Assembly: GCF_026625645.1 (NCBI RefSeq)
Contig: NZ_CP113056.1
Location: 4,067,001-4,131,000, forward strand
Reading direction: 5' to 3'
DNA from: Ancylobacter sp. SL191
GTDB lineage: Bacteria; Pseudomonadota; Alphaproteobacteria; Rhizobiales; Xanthobacteraceae
DNA: 64,000 nt
Within the stretch, counting starts at the first letter, position 1. Every line of letters begins with the position of its first letter. Below, one piece after another: positions 37,001-47,394 of this stretch. A program made the translations under genes and the position numbers. The notes beneath the pieces are model-generated. The model was given only the letters and a program-made list of their open reading frames with translations, was not told where the DNA came from and searched no databases.

Positions 37001-37626
37001 CAACACCCATCATTTTTGTGGTCGACGACGACCGCCACGTACGCGACGGTATCCGGGGATTGCTGGAAGCTGAGGGACATGTGGTCGAGGATTTCGAGAC
37101 CTGTGAGGCCTTCCTCGAAGCCTATACGCCCGGCCGTGAAGGATGCCTTCTGGTCGATGCATGGCTACCGGGCATGACCGGGCTCCAACTGCTCGAGCGG
37201 CTACAGAGCGGGAACTGCGGATTGCCCGCCATCATGATTACCGGAAACAGCGACGTGCATATGGCCGTTGCGGCGATGAAGGCCGGTGCCTGCGACTTCA
37301 TAGAGAAGCCGGTGGGGCGGCACGAGTTATCGGACAGTGTTCGGCGTGCTCTTGAACAGGCGCATGACACATCGAAACTCTCGGCGTGGAAAGCCAGCGC
37401 CATCGATCATCTCGCCTCGCTCACCCCGCGCCAGAGCGAGATCATGGCTCTCGTGCTCGCGGGTCACCCCAGCAAGAACATCGCCGCCGATCTGGATATC
37501 AGTCAGCGCACGGTGGAAAACCATCGCGCTGCCATCATGAAGAAGACCGGCGCGAAATCGCTGCCAGCGCTGGCACGCCTGGCTATGGCCGCCACCTCGC
37601 AGACGAACCGGGAGGCAGTGGTCTAG
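34015..37626 (+). CDS. CheR-PAS-histidine kinase-REC-REC-LuxR/FixJ hybrid sensor (3' part of split gene)
   Basis: The frame is open from 33829; ATG at 34015 gives 1203 residues. Order: CheR methyltransferase (to about 220; GCSTGEETYSLAM, SCRNVLIYL), linker, coiled coil (about 395-485, repeated NEE/LQS heptads), PAS (about 485-590), histidine kinase with ASHDLRQPLQAL H-box (about 615) and GLGLGLSIVKRL ATP site, receiver 1 (about 858-975, LADYNLP), receiver 2 (about 998-1115, LLVDAWLPG), and a LuxR/FixJ helix-turn-helix (about 1135-1195, LTPRQSEIMALV ... DISQRTVENHRAAIMKKTGA). Receiver 2 plus helix-turn-helix looks like a FixJ protein fused to its kinase, so sensing and DNA binding may be one polypeptide. 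The split from CheB is a one-base frameshift. Confidence 0.88.
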   Translation: MAMASMAADDMGTYAELLKDDSKELHHLATDLLINVTSFFRDPGVFDILAKTIIPELVRSHSIDQPLRLWIAGCSTGEETYSLAMLFREEVTAAKREIKLQIFASDVDADAVVIAREGRYPASIEAEVSTERLTRFFSKDDHGYQVLPELRATIVFAVQDVLSDPPFSRLDMVSCRNVLIYLRPEAQRKVISFFHFALREGGVLLLGSAETVADTKGRFEVLSKPARLYRHIARSRPGEVGFLFGAADGARQPARAAQGQSPSRQSALAEGCRRLVLEFYAPAAVLVSRKLEWLYSLGPTERYLRVPRGHPNYDLLAMVSPHLRIKLRAAIQQALIDKTRVVISGGRTNHDGKPAAFGIAVQPAPINGEDLLLICFIDEPAPAARRTKVDAPQGAAHIVELEQQLEGTRSELQAAILSLENSNEEQKAVTEEALSVNEEFQSTNEELLTSKEELQSLNEELTALNSQLQETLERQRTTASDLQNILYSTDVATIFLDLGLHIRFFTPATRALFNIIPTDVGRPLADLNSLAADNALLTDAREVLQTLAPIEREIEARDGLWYIRRILPYRAQNDAVEGVVITFADITERRHTAEALEAARKEAQQASIAKSRFLAAASHDLRQPLQALSLMRGVLARKIRDDKKEEALALVGRLDVTAAAMAGMLNTLLDINQLEAGTVRPQPVTFPINDLLERLRDEFSYNAGAQKLLLHVVPCGLSVCSDPRLLEQMIRNLLSNALKYTRRGKVLLGCRRRGGRLSVEILDTGIGIPEQELHAIFDEYHQLDNGARESARGLGLGLSIVKRLANLLGHPIHVRSKPGRGSVFSINVTLPTSDDAESDGRSCQPEAAAQHPGIRPMGSILVIEDDRDLRELLEVMLREEGHVTLSAPDGVAAVALMTRSAAAPDLILADYNLPHGMDGLVAATTIRERFHRAIPVVILTGDISTETLRRIAGQECVQLNKPVKPTDVMQVIHRLLARPFPMPVAETRMESAPSTATPIIFVVDDDRHVRDGIRGLLEAEGHVVEDFETCEAFLEAYTPGREGCLLVDAWLPGMTGLQLLERLQSGNCGLPAIMITGNSDVHMAVAAMKAGACDFIEKPVGRHELSDSVRRALEQAHDTSKLSAWKASAIDHLASLTPRQSEIMALVLAGHPSKNIAADLDISQRTVENHRAAIMKKTGAKSLPALARLAMAATSQTNREAVV

Positions 37627-37710
37627 CGAGGCGTGCCGGTCCGTCCGGACATCGGCGCCCGGCGGGTCATTAATGCCTCGCCGGAGGGATTCCGTACTGT
37701 CCCGTTTCTT

Positions 37711-38031
37711 CTATCGATGGCATCCCAGATCCTGGTGATCTTCAACATCCACATCAATGGTTGGCCCCAGGCCGATCTTCCCAGACTGACCTGCCTCCGG
37801 TATCGATCTCGCTTTTATCAGAGGGTTTTGTCGCAAATCACCCTGCCGCCTATACCCGCCACCGCGGCGGATCGGCAACCAAGCGTTGGTGTCAGATTCA
37901 TGCCATCCCTCGCCATTGGTGCTGATCCTGAGCTGGGCGGGAAACGTCCCCTCGGCAATCTTGCGGTAGAAGGTGGAACGGGACACACCAGTGCGGGCGA
38001 GGACGCTCTTCAAGCGGATGATGCGCTCTGG
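37711..38031 (-). pseudogene. AlpA-like phage/island regulator remnant
   Basis: The segment RIIRLKSVLARTGVSRSTFY followed by RKIAEGTFPAQLRIS and ESDTNAWL is the AlpA/excisionase helix-turn-helix pattern. No start codon fits well: the nearby ATG is out of frame, and the frame runs upstream into unrelated sequence. It sits next to an integrase fragment, so it is probably a decayed island regulator. It could still be expressed from a non-canonical start. Confidence 0.6.
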
Positions 38032-38347
38032 TCGGCATGGCGGTGCCGCTTCCTGTTGGATGCGCCTGAAGGCGCTGTGCAAGACAAGGCACGGAGCCGC
38101 TGACCGGCAAGAGGTTGAACAGCGCCGGTGGGGCGTGGCGAACCGGCGGCGCGCATCGGACGGGTGACAGGCCGAGGCTAGGGCTGCGGTCGATGCCGAG
38201 ACTGCGGGCAAGCTCTCGGCCTAGACTGCGTCGGGTTTCAAAGCTGATGCCGAACTCCTTATTGCGACCGGGAGCAGGGCCTCGAGTTGCGGATCGCGCT
38301 CCGGCGCCGCGCCATGTCGCCCATCTGACTGCGGGTCGCCTTGTAGC

Positions 38348-38587
38348 CGAAAGAGTCGCCTTGCCGTATTCCAGCGCGTCGGGCGCCCGTGTCAGCTTAC
38401 GCGCCGCCTCGGCGCTATATCGGCCGATGGTCAAGACCTCCTGCCGCCCGTTCACCCGGTACTGATAGCGGAACGAGACGACCCCGGTCGGGGTGACGGC
38501 CGCGTACATCCCGTCGCGGTCCGTCACCTTGGAGAGCTTGGCCCTCGGCTTCAGATTTTTCAGTTCTTTATCAGTGAGTTCGCTCAT
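38348..38587 (-). pseudogene. Truncated P4-type integrase (N-terminal arm-binding domain only)
   Basis: Eighty residues starting MSELTDKELKNLKPRAKLSK and containing DRDGMYAAVTPTGVVSFRYQY and QEVLTIGRYS match the DUF4102 arm-type DNA-binding domain of P4-like tyrosine recombinases. After about residue 80 the frame stays open to 37898 but turns into low-complexity sequence without the catalytic domain (no R-H-R-Y). The fragment lies 222 bases beyond the guaA stop, on the same strand as guaA, the usual place of an island integrase using guaA as target. Confidence 0.75.
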
Positions 38588-38808
38588 AAATCCGCATCCG
38601 GTCAGGGGCGCGCGCTGATACCAACAAGGGGGCTGTTGGTAGCGAAAGCCCGCTCCTCGACCATCCTGCGCCATACCAACATCGCTACCAACAAAGTGGT
38701 CCGGCTGGGGTGACATGCAACGATACGGGGTAGGAAGAAAAATCGTTTCTAGCCAATGTGTTGGTGCGGTTTCCAGCACGACGCGGCACGGTCTGAAACG
38801 ACCTTAAT

Positions 38809-40380
38809 TCACTCCCACTCGATCGTCCCCGGCGGCTTCGAGGTCACGTCGTAGACCACGCGGTTGACGCCCTTCACTTCGTTGACGATGCGTGTGGCGA
38901 CGCGGCCGAGGAAGGCCATGTCGAAGGGGTAAAAATCCGCCGTCATGCCATCGACCGAGGTCACCGCGCGCAGGCCCACCACATAGTCATAGGTCCGGTA
39001 GTCGCCCATCACGCCCACGGTCTTCACCGGTAGGATGACGGCGAAGGCCTGCCAGATCTCCTCATAGAGACCGTGGCGGCGGATCTCTTCGAGATAGATC
39101 TCGTCGGCGAGGCGCAGAATGTCGAGCTTCTCGCGGGTGATCTCGCCCGGGCAGCGAATGGCCAGGCCCGGCCCCGGGAAGGGGTGGCGGCCGACAAACA
39201 CGTCGGGCAGGCCGAGCTCACGGCCGAGCGCGCGCACCTCGTCCTTGAACAGCTCGCGCAGCGGCTCGACGAGCTGCATGTTCATGCGCGCGGGCAAGCC
39301 GCCGACATTGTGGTGGCTCTTGATCGTCACCGACGGGCCGCCGGAGAAGCTCACGCTCTCGATCACGTCGGGGTAGAGCGTGCCCTGGGCGAGGAAGCCG
39401 GCGCCACCGATCTTCTTCGCCTCGTCCTCGAACACGTCGATGAACAGCTTGCCGATGGTCTTGCGCTTCACTTCCGGGTCGGTCACGCCTTCCAGCGCGC
39501 CGAGGAACATCTCGGAGGCGTCCACATGGACGAGGGGGATGTTGTAGGCGTCGCGGAACAGGGTGACGACCTTCTCGGCCTCGCCGAGACGCAGCAGGCC
39601 GTGGTCGACGAAGACGCAGGTGAGCTGGTCGCCGATCGCCTCGTGGATCAGTACCGCTGCCACGGACGAGTCCACGCCGCCGGACAGGCCGCAGATCACC
39701 CGTCCCTCGCCCACCTGCTCGCGGATACGGCGGATCGCCTCCTCGCGGAACGCCTTCATGCTCCAATCGGCGCGGGCACCGGAGATCTTGCGCACGAAAT
39801 TGCGGATGAGCGCCGCGCCGTTCGGCGTGTGCATCACTTCCGGGTGGAACATGGTGGTGTAGATGCGGCGCTCTTCATTGACCGCCACCGCGCAGGGCGC
39901 GTTCTCGGAAGTGGCGACGACCTCGAAGCCCTCGGGCAGCTTGGTCACGCGGTCGCCATGGCTCATCCATACGGGATAAGAGCCGCCGACCTCCCACACG
40001 CCCTCATAGAGCGCGCTGGGCTTCTGCACGGTCACTTCGGCGCGGCCGAATTCGGCGGCGTGGCCGCCTTCCACCGCGCCGCCGAGCTGCACGGCGCAGA
40101 TCTGCTGGCCGTAGCAGATGGCGAAGATCGGCACGCCGGCGTCGAAGGCTTCCTGCGGCGCGCGCGGGCTGTTCTCGTCGAGCACCGAGGCCGGGCCGCC
40201 GGAGAAGATGATGCCCTTCGGCTTCACGCGGGTGAAGGCTTCCGCCGCGCTCTGGAAGGGCACGATCTCGGAATAGACCCCCTCCTCGCGCACGCGGCGG
40301 GCGATGAGCTGGGTGACCTGCGAACCGAAGTCGATGATGAGGATCGTGTCGTGCTCGGGCGTCGTCTCGGTCTGGCTCAT
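38809..40380 (-). CDS. guaA: GMP synthase (glutamine-hydrolysing)
   Basis: GuaA amidates XMP to GMP using glutamine and ATP. The class I amidotransferase domain has nucleophile FAICYGQQ and the MFHPEV segment, the PP-loop ATPase domain has [12 protein letters not shown], and the C-terminal dimerisation domain ends KPPGTIEWE. The chosen ATG at 40380 gives 523 residues, typical; an ATG at 40419 would add 13. Its 3' end abuts the integrase remnant, and the conserved last codons are a known island attachment region. Confidence 0.96.
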   Translation of the reverse strand: MSQTETTPEHDTILIIDFGSQVTQLIARRVREEGVYSEIVPFQSAAEAFTRVKPKGIIFSGGPASVLDENSPRAPQEAFDAGVPIFAICYGQQICAVQLGGAVEGGHAAEFGRAEVTVQKPSALYEGVWEVGGSYPVWMSHGDRVTKLPEGFEVVATSENAPCAVAVNEERRIYTTMFHPEVMHTPNGAALIRNFVRKISGARADWSMKAFREEAIRRIREQVGEGRVICGLSGGVDSSVAAVLIHEAIGDQLTCVFVDHGLLRLGEAEKVVTLFRDAYNIPLVHVDASEMFLGALEGVTDPEVKRKTIGKLFIDVFEDEAKKIGGAGFLAQGTLYPDVIESVSFSGGPSVTIKSHHNVGGLPARMNMQLVEPLRELFKDEVRALGRELGLPDVFVGRHPFPGPGLAIRCPGEITREKLDILRLADEIYLEEIRRHGLYEEIWQAFAVILPVKTVGVMGDYRTYDYVVGLRAVTSVDGMTADFYPFDMAFLGRVATRIVNEVKGVNRVVYDVTSKPPGTIEWE

Positions 40381-40426
40381 GTCGGTCTCTATCAGCTCGT
40401 TCGGCAATCGTGGGTTCATATCCGGC

Positions 40427-41752
40427 TCAGGCGTCGCGCACCATGATGCTGACGAAGAAACCGTCGGTTCCGGTGCGGCGCGGCGTCAGCAGAATGCCTT
40501 CCGGCCGCATCAGCGCCGCCCCCGCCAGAGCGAGGCCCCGCTCGCCCAGAGCGAGCACGCTCTCGGCCGGCGGGATGACGCGGAAGGCCGGATGGCGCGC
40601 GGTGAAGGCGCGGATCTGCGCGATGTTCTCTTCATCCAGCAGCGAGCAGGTGACATAGGCAAGCCGCCCGCCCGGCTTCACGAAGGGCGCGGCGGCGTCG
40701 AGGATCTCCGCCTGCTCCTTGATGCGCTCGGTGAGCGCGCCGGGCCGCATGCGCCATTTGGCGTCGGGGTTGCGGCGCCAGGTGCCGGTGCCGGTGCAGG
40801 GCGCGTCGACGAGGACGAGGTCCATGCGGCCGACAAGATCGGCCAGCACGTCGCCGCGCTCCGGTCCGCGTCCCTTGGGCGAGCGGACCTGCACATTGTG
40901 GATGCCGGCGCGCTGGATGCGCTCATGGATCGGCGCGAGGCGGCGCAGATCGTCATCATAGGCATAGAGCTGGCCGGCATTGTCCATCAGCGCGGCGAGT
41001 TCCAGCGTCTTGCCGCCACCGCCGGCGCAGAGGTCCAGCACCTGCCCGCCGCGCGGCGGGGCGGCGAGGATGGCGGCGATCTGCGAGCCTTCGTCCTGAA
41101 TCTCGACGAGACCCTTGATATAGGCCGGCTCGACTGTGAGCGGGGGCGCCTTGCCGTCCGCCTCCAGCGCGATGCGCAGGGTGAGCGGCGACCACGGACC
41201 GGGCACCGGATTGAGGTGGGCGACCTGCTGCTGCGCCTTGTCGATCGCGCCCTTGAGCGAGTTGACGCGCAGATCGAGCGGCGCGCGATCGGCCAGCGCC
41301 GCGCCTTCCGCGTCGCGTGCCTCGCCGAACACCGCCTCGAGCGAAGCGTCCAGCCATTCGGGGTAGTCGCCGCGCACGAAGGCCGGCGCGTCATCCAGCG
41401 TGGCCTCCGTGAGGCGCGCGCGCTCGGCCTCGGTCAGCGGCGCGGGGGCAAAGCGCGAGCCGTCGCACAGCGCGCTGATGGCCTCGACATCGAGCCCGCG
41501 ACCGAGCTTCATCATGCCGAGGATGAGGCCGCGCGGCGTCTCCTCGCCCAGCGTCTCGCCCATCAGATAGGCGCTGGAGGCGCGGCGGCGCAGCGCGTCA
41601 TAGACGAGGGAGGACAACGCGGCGCGGTCGCCAGAGCCGGCGAAGCGGTGGGCGCGGCCCCAGTCCTTCAGCACGTCGGCGGCCGGGCGGCGTTCGGCCA
41701 GAATGGTGCCGATCACCTCGATAGCGGCGGATAGCCGGGCAGCCGGTGTCAT
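40427..41752 (-). CDS. rsmB: 16S rRNA (cytosine-C5) methyltransferase, RsmB/NOP family
   Basis: A 441-residue protein with an N-terminal NusB-like RNA-binding part (about residues 1-140) and a C-terminal SAM methyltransferase. SAM-binding sequence is [19 protein letters not shown]; the two catalytic cysteines lie in [14 protein letters not shown] and [10 protein letters not shown]. RsmB methylates C967 of 16S rRNA. The stop lies only a few bases before the possible upstream start of guaA, suggesting co-transcription. Confidence 0.92.
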   Translation of the reverse strand: MTPAARLSAAIEVIGTILAERRPAADVLKDWGRAHRFAGSGDRAALSSLVYDALRRRASSAYLMGETLGEETPRGLILGMMKLGRGLDVEAISALCDGSRFAPAPLTEAERARLTEATLDDAPAFVRGDYPEWLDASLEAVFGEARDAEGAALADRAPLDLRVNSLKGAIDKAQQQVAHLNPVPGPWSPLTLRIALEADGKAPPLTVEPAYIKGLVEIQDEGSQIAAILAAPPRGGQVLDLCAGGGGKTLELAALMDNAGQLYAYDDDLRRLAPIHERIQRAGIHNVQVRSPKGRGPERGDVLADLVGRMDLVLVDAPCTGTGTWRRNPDAKWRMRPGALTERIKEQAEILDAAAPFVKPGGRLAYVTCSLLDEENIAQIRAFTARHPAFRVIPPAESVLALGERGLALAGAALMRPEGILLTPRRTGTDGFFVSIMVRDA

Positions 41753-41762
41753 GTCATCTCCG

Positions 41763-42194
41763 TCACGGCATGGCTGGCGCGAACAGGATCGCCAGCGCGA
41801 AAAGAACCCACATCAACAGCAGCACGAGAACGCCCACCATATAGGCGGGGAAACGGATGCTCAGGGCGTTGCTGGTCACATGCACGCCGGCATGGACGAT
41901 GCGAGAGAGAACGAAAATCCAGGACAGGCCCACGAACAGCCCGTCCGCCTGCCGCGTGATCAGCGCGAAGGCGACCAGCGCATAGAACAGCACCGGCACC
42001 TCGAACTGGTTGCGGAACGCGTTGCTGACCTGCCGCACCTCGACCGGCCAGCCGCTCTCGTCGAACAACACCCGAGCCCGCTTGACACGCCCCGCCCGCA
42101 CCGCCCGCAGCCGGACCGTTCCGAGGCGGAACAGCACGGCGAAGGTGAGCGCGACCTGCACAAAGACCGGCAGAAGGATGGCCTGAACGCTCAC
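41763..42194 (-). CDS. MAPEG-family membrane protein
   Basis: A 143-residue protein with about four helices, beginning SVQAILLPVFVQVALTFAVL and containing NQFEVPVLFYALVAFAL and SRIVHAGVHV, the MAPEG (eicosanoid and glutathione metabolism) pattern. Bacterial members are of unknown function; some act on glutathione conjugates. It uses a GTG start at 42194 and lies 10 bases before rsmB, so it is probably co-transcribed. Confidence 0.85.
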   Translation of the reverse strand: MSVQAILLPVFVQVALTFAVLFRLGTVRLRAVRAGRVKRARVLFDESGWPVEVRQVSNAFRNQFEVPVLFYALVAFALITRQADGLFVGLSWIFVLSRIVHAGVHVTSNALSIRFPAYMVGVLVLLLMWVLFALAILFAPAMP

Positions 42195-42238
42195 GCGCGG
42201 CTCTCTCTGTCAGCGGGGCGCGAACGCTCCGTGAGGGC

Positions 42239-44099
<1,861 letters not shown>

Positions 44100-45533
44100 G
44101 TGCGCCCCGAACGTCTCGTCCCGCTGATCGTCGCCTGCGCCCTGTTCATGGAACAGCTCGATTCGACGGTGCTCGCCACCTCGCTGCCGGCCATTGCGAA
44201 AGATCTCAACGAAGACCCGATCGCGCTCAAGCTCGCGCTGACCTCCTATCTGCTCAGCCTCGCCGTGTTCATCCCGGCGAGCGGCTGGTTCGCCGACCGA
44301 TTCGGCTCGCGCACCGTCTTTCGAGCGGCGATCATCGTCTTCACCTTCGGCTCGCTGCTCTGCGGGCTCGCCCAGTCGCTGCCGGATTTCGTGATCTACC
44401 GCATCATCCAGGGGCTCGGCGGGGCGATGATGGTGCCGGTGGGGCGGCTGGTTATCCTGCGCACCGTGCCGAAGGACGAGCTCGTCTCCGCGCTCGCCTG
44501 GCTCACCGTGCCGGCGCTGCTCGGGCCGGTGTTCGGCCCACCGCTCGGCGGCTTCATCACGACCTATTTCGACTGGCGCTACATCTTCTTCCTCAACATC
44601 CCCATCGGCATTGTCGGCGTCGCGCTGGCCTCGCGCTTCATCCCCGACATTCGCGAGGCGGATGTGCCGCCCTTCGATTTCAAGGGGATGATGCTCTCCG
44701 GCGTCGGCCTCGCTGGCCTCGTCTTCGGCTTCGCCCTGCTCGGCCAGCACGCAGTGGAGCCGCGCATTGCGCTCGCGGTCATCGCCGTCGGCGCGGTGGC
44801 GATGGCGTTCTATATCCGCCATGCGCGCCGCACCGAGCGGCCGATCCTCGACCTCACCCTGCTGCGCATCCCGACCTTCTTCGCCGGCGTGGTCGGCGCC
44901 TCGCTGTTCCGCATCGGCATTGGGGCGATGCCCTTCCTGCTGCCGCTGATGCTTCAGCTCGGCTTCGGCCTCTCGCCCTTCGCCTCCGGGCTCATCACCT
45001 TCGTCTCGGCGGCCGGGGCGATGACGATGAAGTTCTCGGCCGCGCCGATCATCCGCGCCTTCGGCTTCCGCCGGGTGCTGATCGTCAACTGCGTGATCGC
45101 CTCCGCCTTCATCGCCGTGGCGGCCTTGTTCACGCCGACGACGCCGCATCTCGTCCTGATGGGGGCGCTGCTGCTCGGCGGCTTCTTCCGCTCGCTGCAA
45201 TTCACCAGCACCAACGCGCTGTCCTATGCCGACGTGCCGACCGAGGCGATGAGCCGGGCGACCAGCTTCGCCAGCGTCGCCCAGCAGGTGGCGATCTCCA
45301 CCGGCGTCGCGGTGGCCGCGCTGGTGATCGACGCCATGCGCGCCTTCCACGGGCGGATGCACCTCACCCTCGACGATTTCAGCGTCGCCTTCCTGGTGGT
45401 GGGCGGCATCGCCGTGTGTTCCGTGTTCTTCTATATCCGCCTGCCGGCCAATGCCGGCGCCGAACTCGCCCAGCGCAAGGTCAAGCCCGCGCAGGTGCCC
45501 GAGCCGCCGAGCGAGATGGGCAGCGCCGCGTAA
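44100..45533 (+). CDS. MFS multidrug exporter, DHA2 (14-helix) type
   Basis: A 477-residue protein with about 14 helices. The first helix contains FMEQLDSTVLATSLPAIA, with the LDSTVVN-type motif D1 of DHA2 transporters, followed by GWFADRFGSRTVF (motif A) and the motif C-like LLGPVFGPPLGGFI. It exports drugs or metabolites with proton exchange; the substrate is unknown. The start is GTG at 44100, the only start before the first helix. A hairpin follows the stop. Confidence 0.9.
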   Translation: MRPERLVPLIVACALFMEQLDSTVLATSLPAIAKDLNEDPIALKLALTSYLLSLAVFIPASGWFADRFGSRTVFRAAIIVFTFGSLLCGLAQSLPDFVIYRIIQGLGGAMMVPVGRLVILRTVPKDELVSALAWLTVPALLGPVFGPPLGGFITTYFDWRYIFFLNIPIGIVGVALASRFIPDIREADVPPFDFKGMMLSGVGLAGLVFGFALLGQHAVEPRIALAVIAVGAVAMAFYIRHARRTERPILDLTLLRIPTFFAGVVGASLFRIGIGAMPFLLPLMLQLGFGLSPFASGLITFVSAAGAMTMKFSAAPIIRAFGFRRVLIVNCVIASAFIAVAALFTPTTPHLVLMGALLLGGFFRSLQFTSTNALSYADVPTEAMSRATSFASVAQQVAISTGVAVAALVIDAMRAFHGRMHLTLDDFSVAFLVVGGIAVCSVFFYIRLPANAGAELAQRKVKPAQVPEPPSEMGSAA

Positions 45534-45538
45534 AACGA

Positions 45539-45562
45539 GCGGCTAGAGTGGCGCTCTACCGC
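45539..45562 (+). terminator. Hairpin after the DHA2 exporter gene
   Basis: GCGG(C)TAGAG pairs with CTCTACCGC around TGGCG, a 9-bp stem with one bulged base, starting 6 bases after the stop. It lacks a U-tract but sits where a terminator is expected, and 18 bases before the next gene. Confidence 0.5.
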
Positions 45563-45579
45563 CGGGATTCTGCCTGACC

Positions 45580-46545
45580 ATGCCGATGCCGACCGCCCAC
45601 CCCTACCCGTTCGACCCGACGCAGGGCTTCAGCCTGCCGCAGCTCGCCGCGCTGCGCCCACCCCCGCTCGCGCCGGGCTTCGACGCCTTCTGGCAGCCGC
45701 GCTATGAGCGGGCGCTGGCGCGTGATCCCGCCCCGCGCCTCACCCGCAACCCGCTGCGCCATGCCTATTGGGCGGTGCATGACCTCGCCTACACCTCGAC
45801 CGACGACTTTCCCATTGGCGGCTGGCTGCTGCTGCCGAAGGCCGGGCCGGTGAAGCGCGGCATCATTGTCGGCCACGGCTATGGCGGGCGCGCCGGGCCG
45901 GATCTCGACCTGCCGCTGCGCGAGGCGGCGGTGCTGTTTCCCTGCCTGCGCGGCCTCTCGCGCAGCCGGCGCCCGCCGATCTCCGACGATCCCGCCTTCC
46001 ATGTGCTTGATAACATCGACAAGCCCGACCGCTACATTCTCGGCGGCTGCGTGGAGGATATCTGGCTCGCCGTCTCGGCGCTGCTCGCGCTCTACCCCGC
46101 GCTGGCCGGCCATATCGGCTATAGCGGCACGAGCTTCTCGGGTGGGCTCGGCGCGCTGGCGCTGGCCTTCGAGACGCGGATCGCCCGCGCACACTTGAGC
46201 GTGCCGACCTTCGGCAACATGCCGCTCTGGCTCACCTTGCCGAGCATCGGCAGCGCCGCTGCGGTGCAGGCCTATCAGGCCCGGCACGGTGAGGTGGCGG
46301 ACACGCTCTCTCTGTTCGATTCCGCCAGCGCGGCGACGCGCATCACCATCCCGCTGATCACCGCCGTGGCGCGTTTCGACCCGGCGGTGGCGCCGCCCTG
46401 CCAGTTCTCGCTCGCCAATGCCGCGGCGACATCGAACCGCCACGAGACCGTCATTCTGGATGCGGGGCACGTCGATTATCCCGGCATGGGCGCGCAGCAG
46501 GCGCTGCTCAAGGGCAAGCTGGGACGGTTTTTCGACACGACATGA
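45580..46545 (+). CDS. Alpha/beta hydrolase, acetyl-xylan esterase/cephalosporin deacetylase (AXE1)-like
   Basis: A 321-residue hydrolase whose N-terminal half carries GGWLLLPKAGPVKRGIIVGHGYGG, the AXE1-type entry to the fold. The nucleophile elbow is GTSFSGG near residue 190, and a His in DAGHVDYPG near residue 302 completes the triad. True AXE1 enzymes remove acetyl groups from sugars or cephalosporins; the substrate here is unknown. It overlaps the next hydrolase gene by 4 bases, so the two are co-expressed. Confidence 0.78.
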   Translation: MPMPTAHPYPFDPTQGFSLPQLAALRPPPLAPGFDAFWQPRYERALARDPAPRLTRNPLRHAYWAVHDLAYTSTDDFPIGGWLLLPKAGPVKRGIIVGHGYGGRAGPDLDLPLREAAVLFPCLRGLSRSRRPPISDDPAFHVLDNIDKPDRYILGGCVEDIWLAVSALLALYPALAGHIGYSGTSFSGGLGALALAFETRIARAHLSVPTFGNMPLWLTLPSIGSAAAVQAYQARHGEVADTLSLFDSASAATRITIPLITAVARFDPAVAPPCQFSLANAAATSNRHETVILDAGHVDYPGMGAQQALLKGKLGRFFDTT

Positions 46546-47270
46546 AGCGGGATTACCGGCGCTGGTACAGTGAGCGGCTCGGCCGCGACATGGAATTGCT
46601 GATCTTCGGCCATGCCGGCGCGAAGGTGCTGATGTTCCCGACCCGCGAGGGCCGGTTCTTCGAATATGAAGATCTGCGCATCGTCGCCAGCCTCGCCGAC
46701 AAGGTGCGGGCCGGCCAGCTTCAGCTGTTCTGCATCGAGGGGCTGGCGCGCGAGAGCTTCTATGACACGACGCGCCCTCCGGCCGCGCGCATCGCCCGCC
46801 ACGCGGCGCTGGAAGACTATGTGCTCCACGAGGTGATGCCGCTGATGGACGGGCTCAACCCGTCCGACTGCACCATCGCCATGGGGTGCAGCCTCGGCGC
46901 CTTTCAGGCCGCGAGCCTGGCCTTCCGCCACCCGCACCGGGTGCGCAAGCTGGTGGCGTTCTCGGGCCGCTACGACCTCACCCAGTCCGTGGAATGTTTT
47001 TCCGACCTATTCGACGGCTATTACGACGAGACCATCTATTTCCACACGCCGCTGCATTTCCTGCCGAACCTCGCCTGCCCGTGGCGGCTGGAGAGCCTGC
47101 GCCGGCTCGACATCGTCATGACCATCGGCGACGCCGACCCCTTCCTCGACAATAATCTGCGCCTCAGCCGGCTACTGGCGGAGAAGGGCGTCGATCACCG
47201 CCTGCACATCTGGACCGGCCGCGCCCACCGCGCCGGCGCCTGGCGGCAAATGGCGCCGCTGTATGTGTGA
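46542..47270 (+). CDS. Alpha/beta hydrolase, putative esterase (esterase D-like)
   Basis: A 242-residue protein of the putative-esterase fold, with the nucleophile motif GCSLGAFQAAS near residue 125 and a C-terminal His in GRAHRAGAW. It begins MKRDYRRWYSERLGRDMELLIFG and lacks a signal peptide, so it acts in the cytoplasm. It is coupled to the preceding esterase by ATGA. Substrate unknown. Confidence 0.8.
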   Translation: MKRDYRRWYSERLGRDMELLIFGHAGAKVLMFPTREGRFFEYEDLRIVASLADKVRAGQLQLFCIEGLARESFYDTTRPPAARIARHAALEDYVLHEVMPLMDGLNPSDCTIAMGCSLGAFQAASLAFRHPHRVRKLVAFSGRYDLTQSVECFSDLFDGYYDETIYFHTPLHFLPNLACPWRLESLRRLDIVMTIGDADPFLDNNLRLSRLLAEKGVDHRLHIWTGRAHRAGAWRQMAPLYV

Positions 47271-47394
47271 GGGGACTTCATGCCCTCCACTACGCGGCAG
47301 CTATGGGAAGCGAGTACGAATTTTCACTCGCAACCTCTATTGCTCTATTCTAAAAGGACATAGAATTTGAGAAAGAGCTTTGACAGGACAATTC

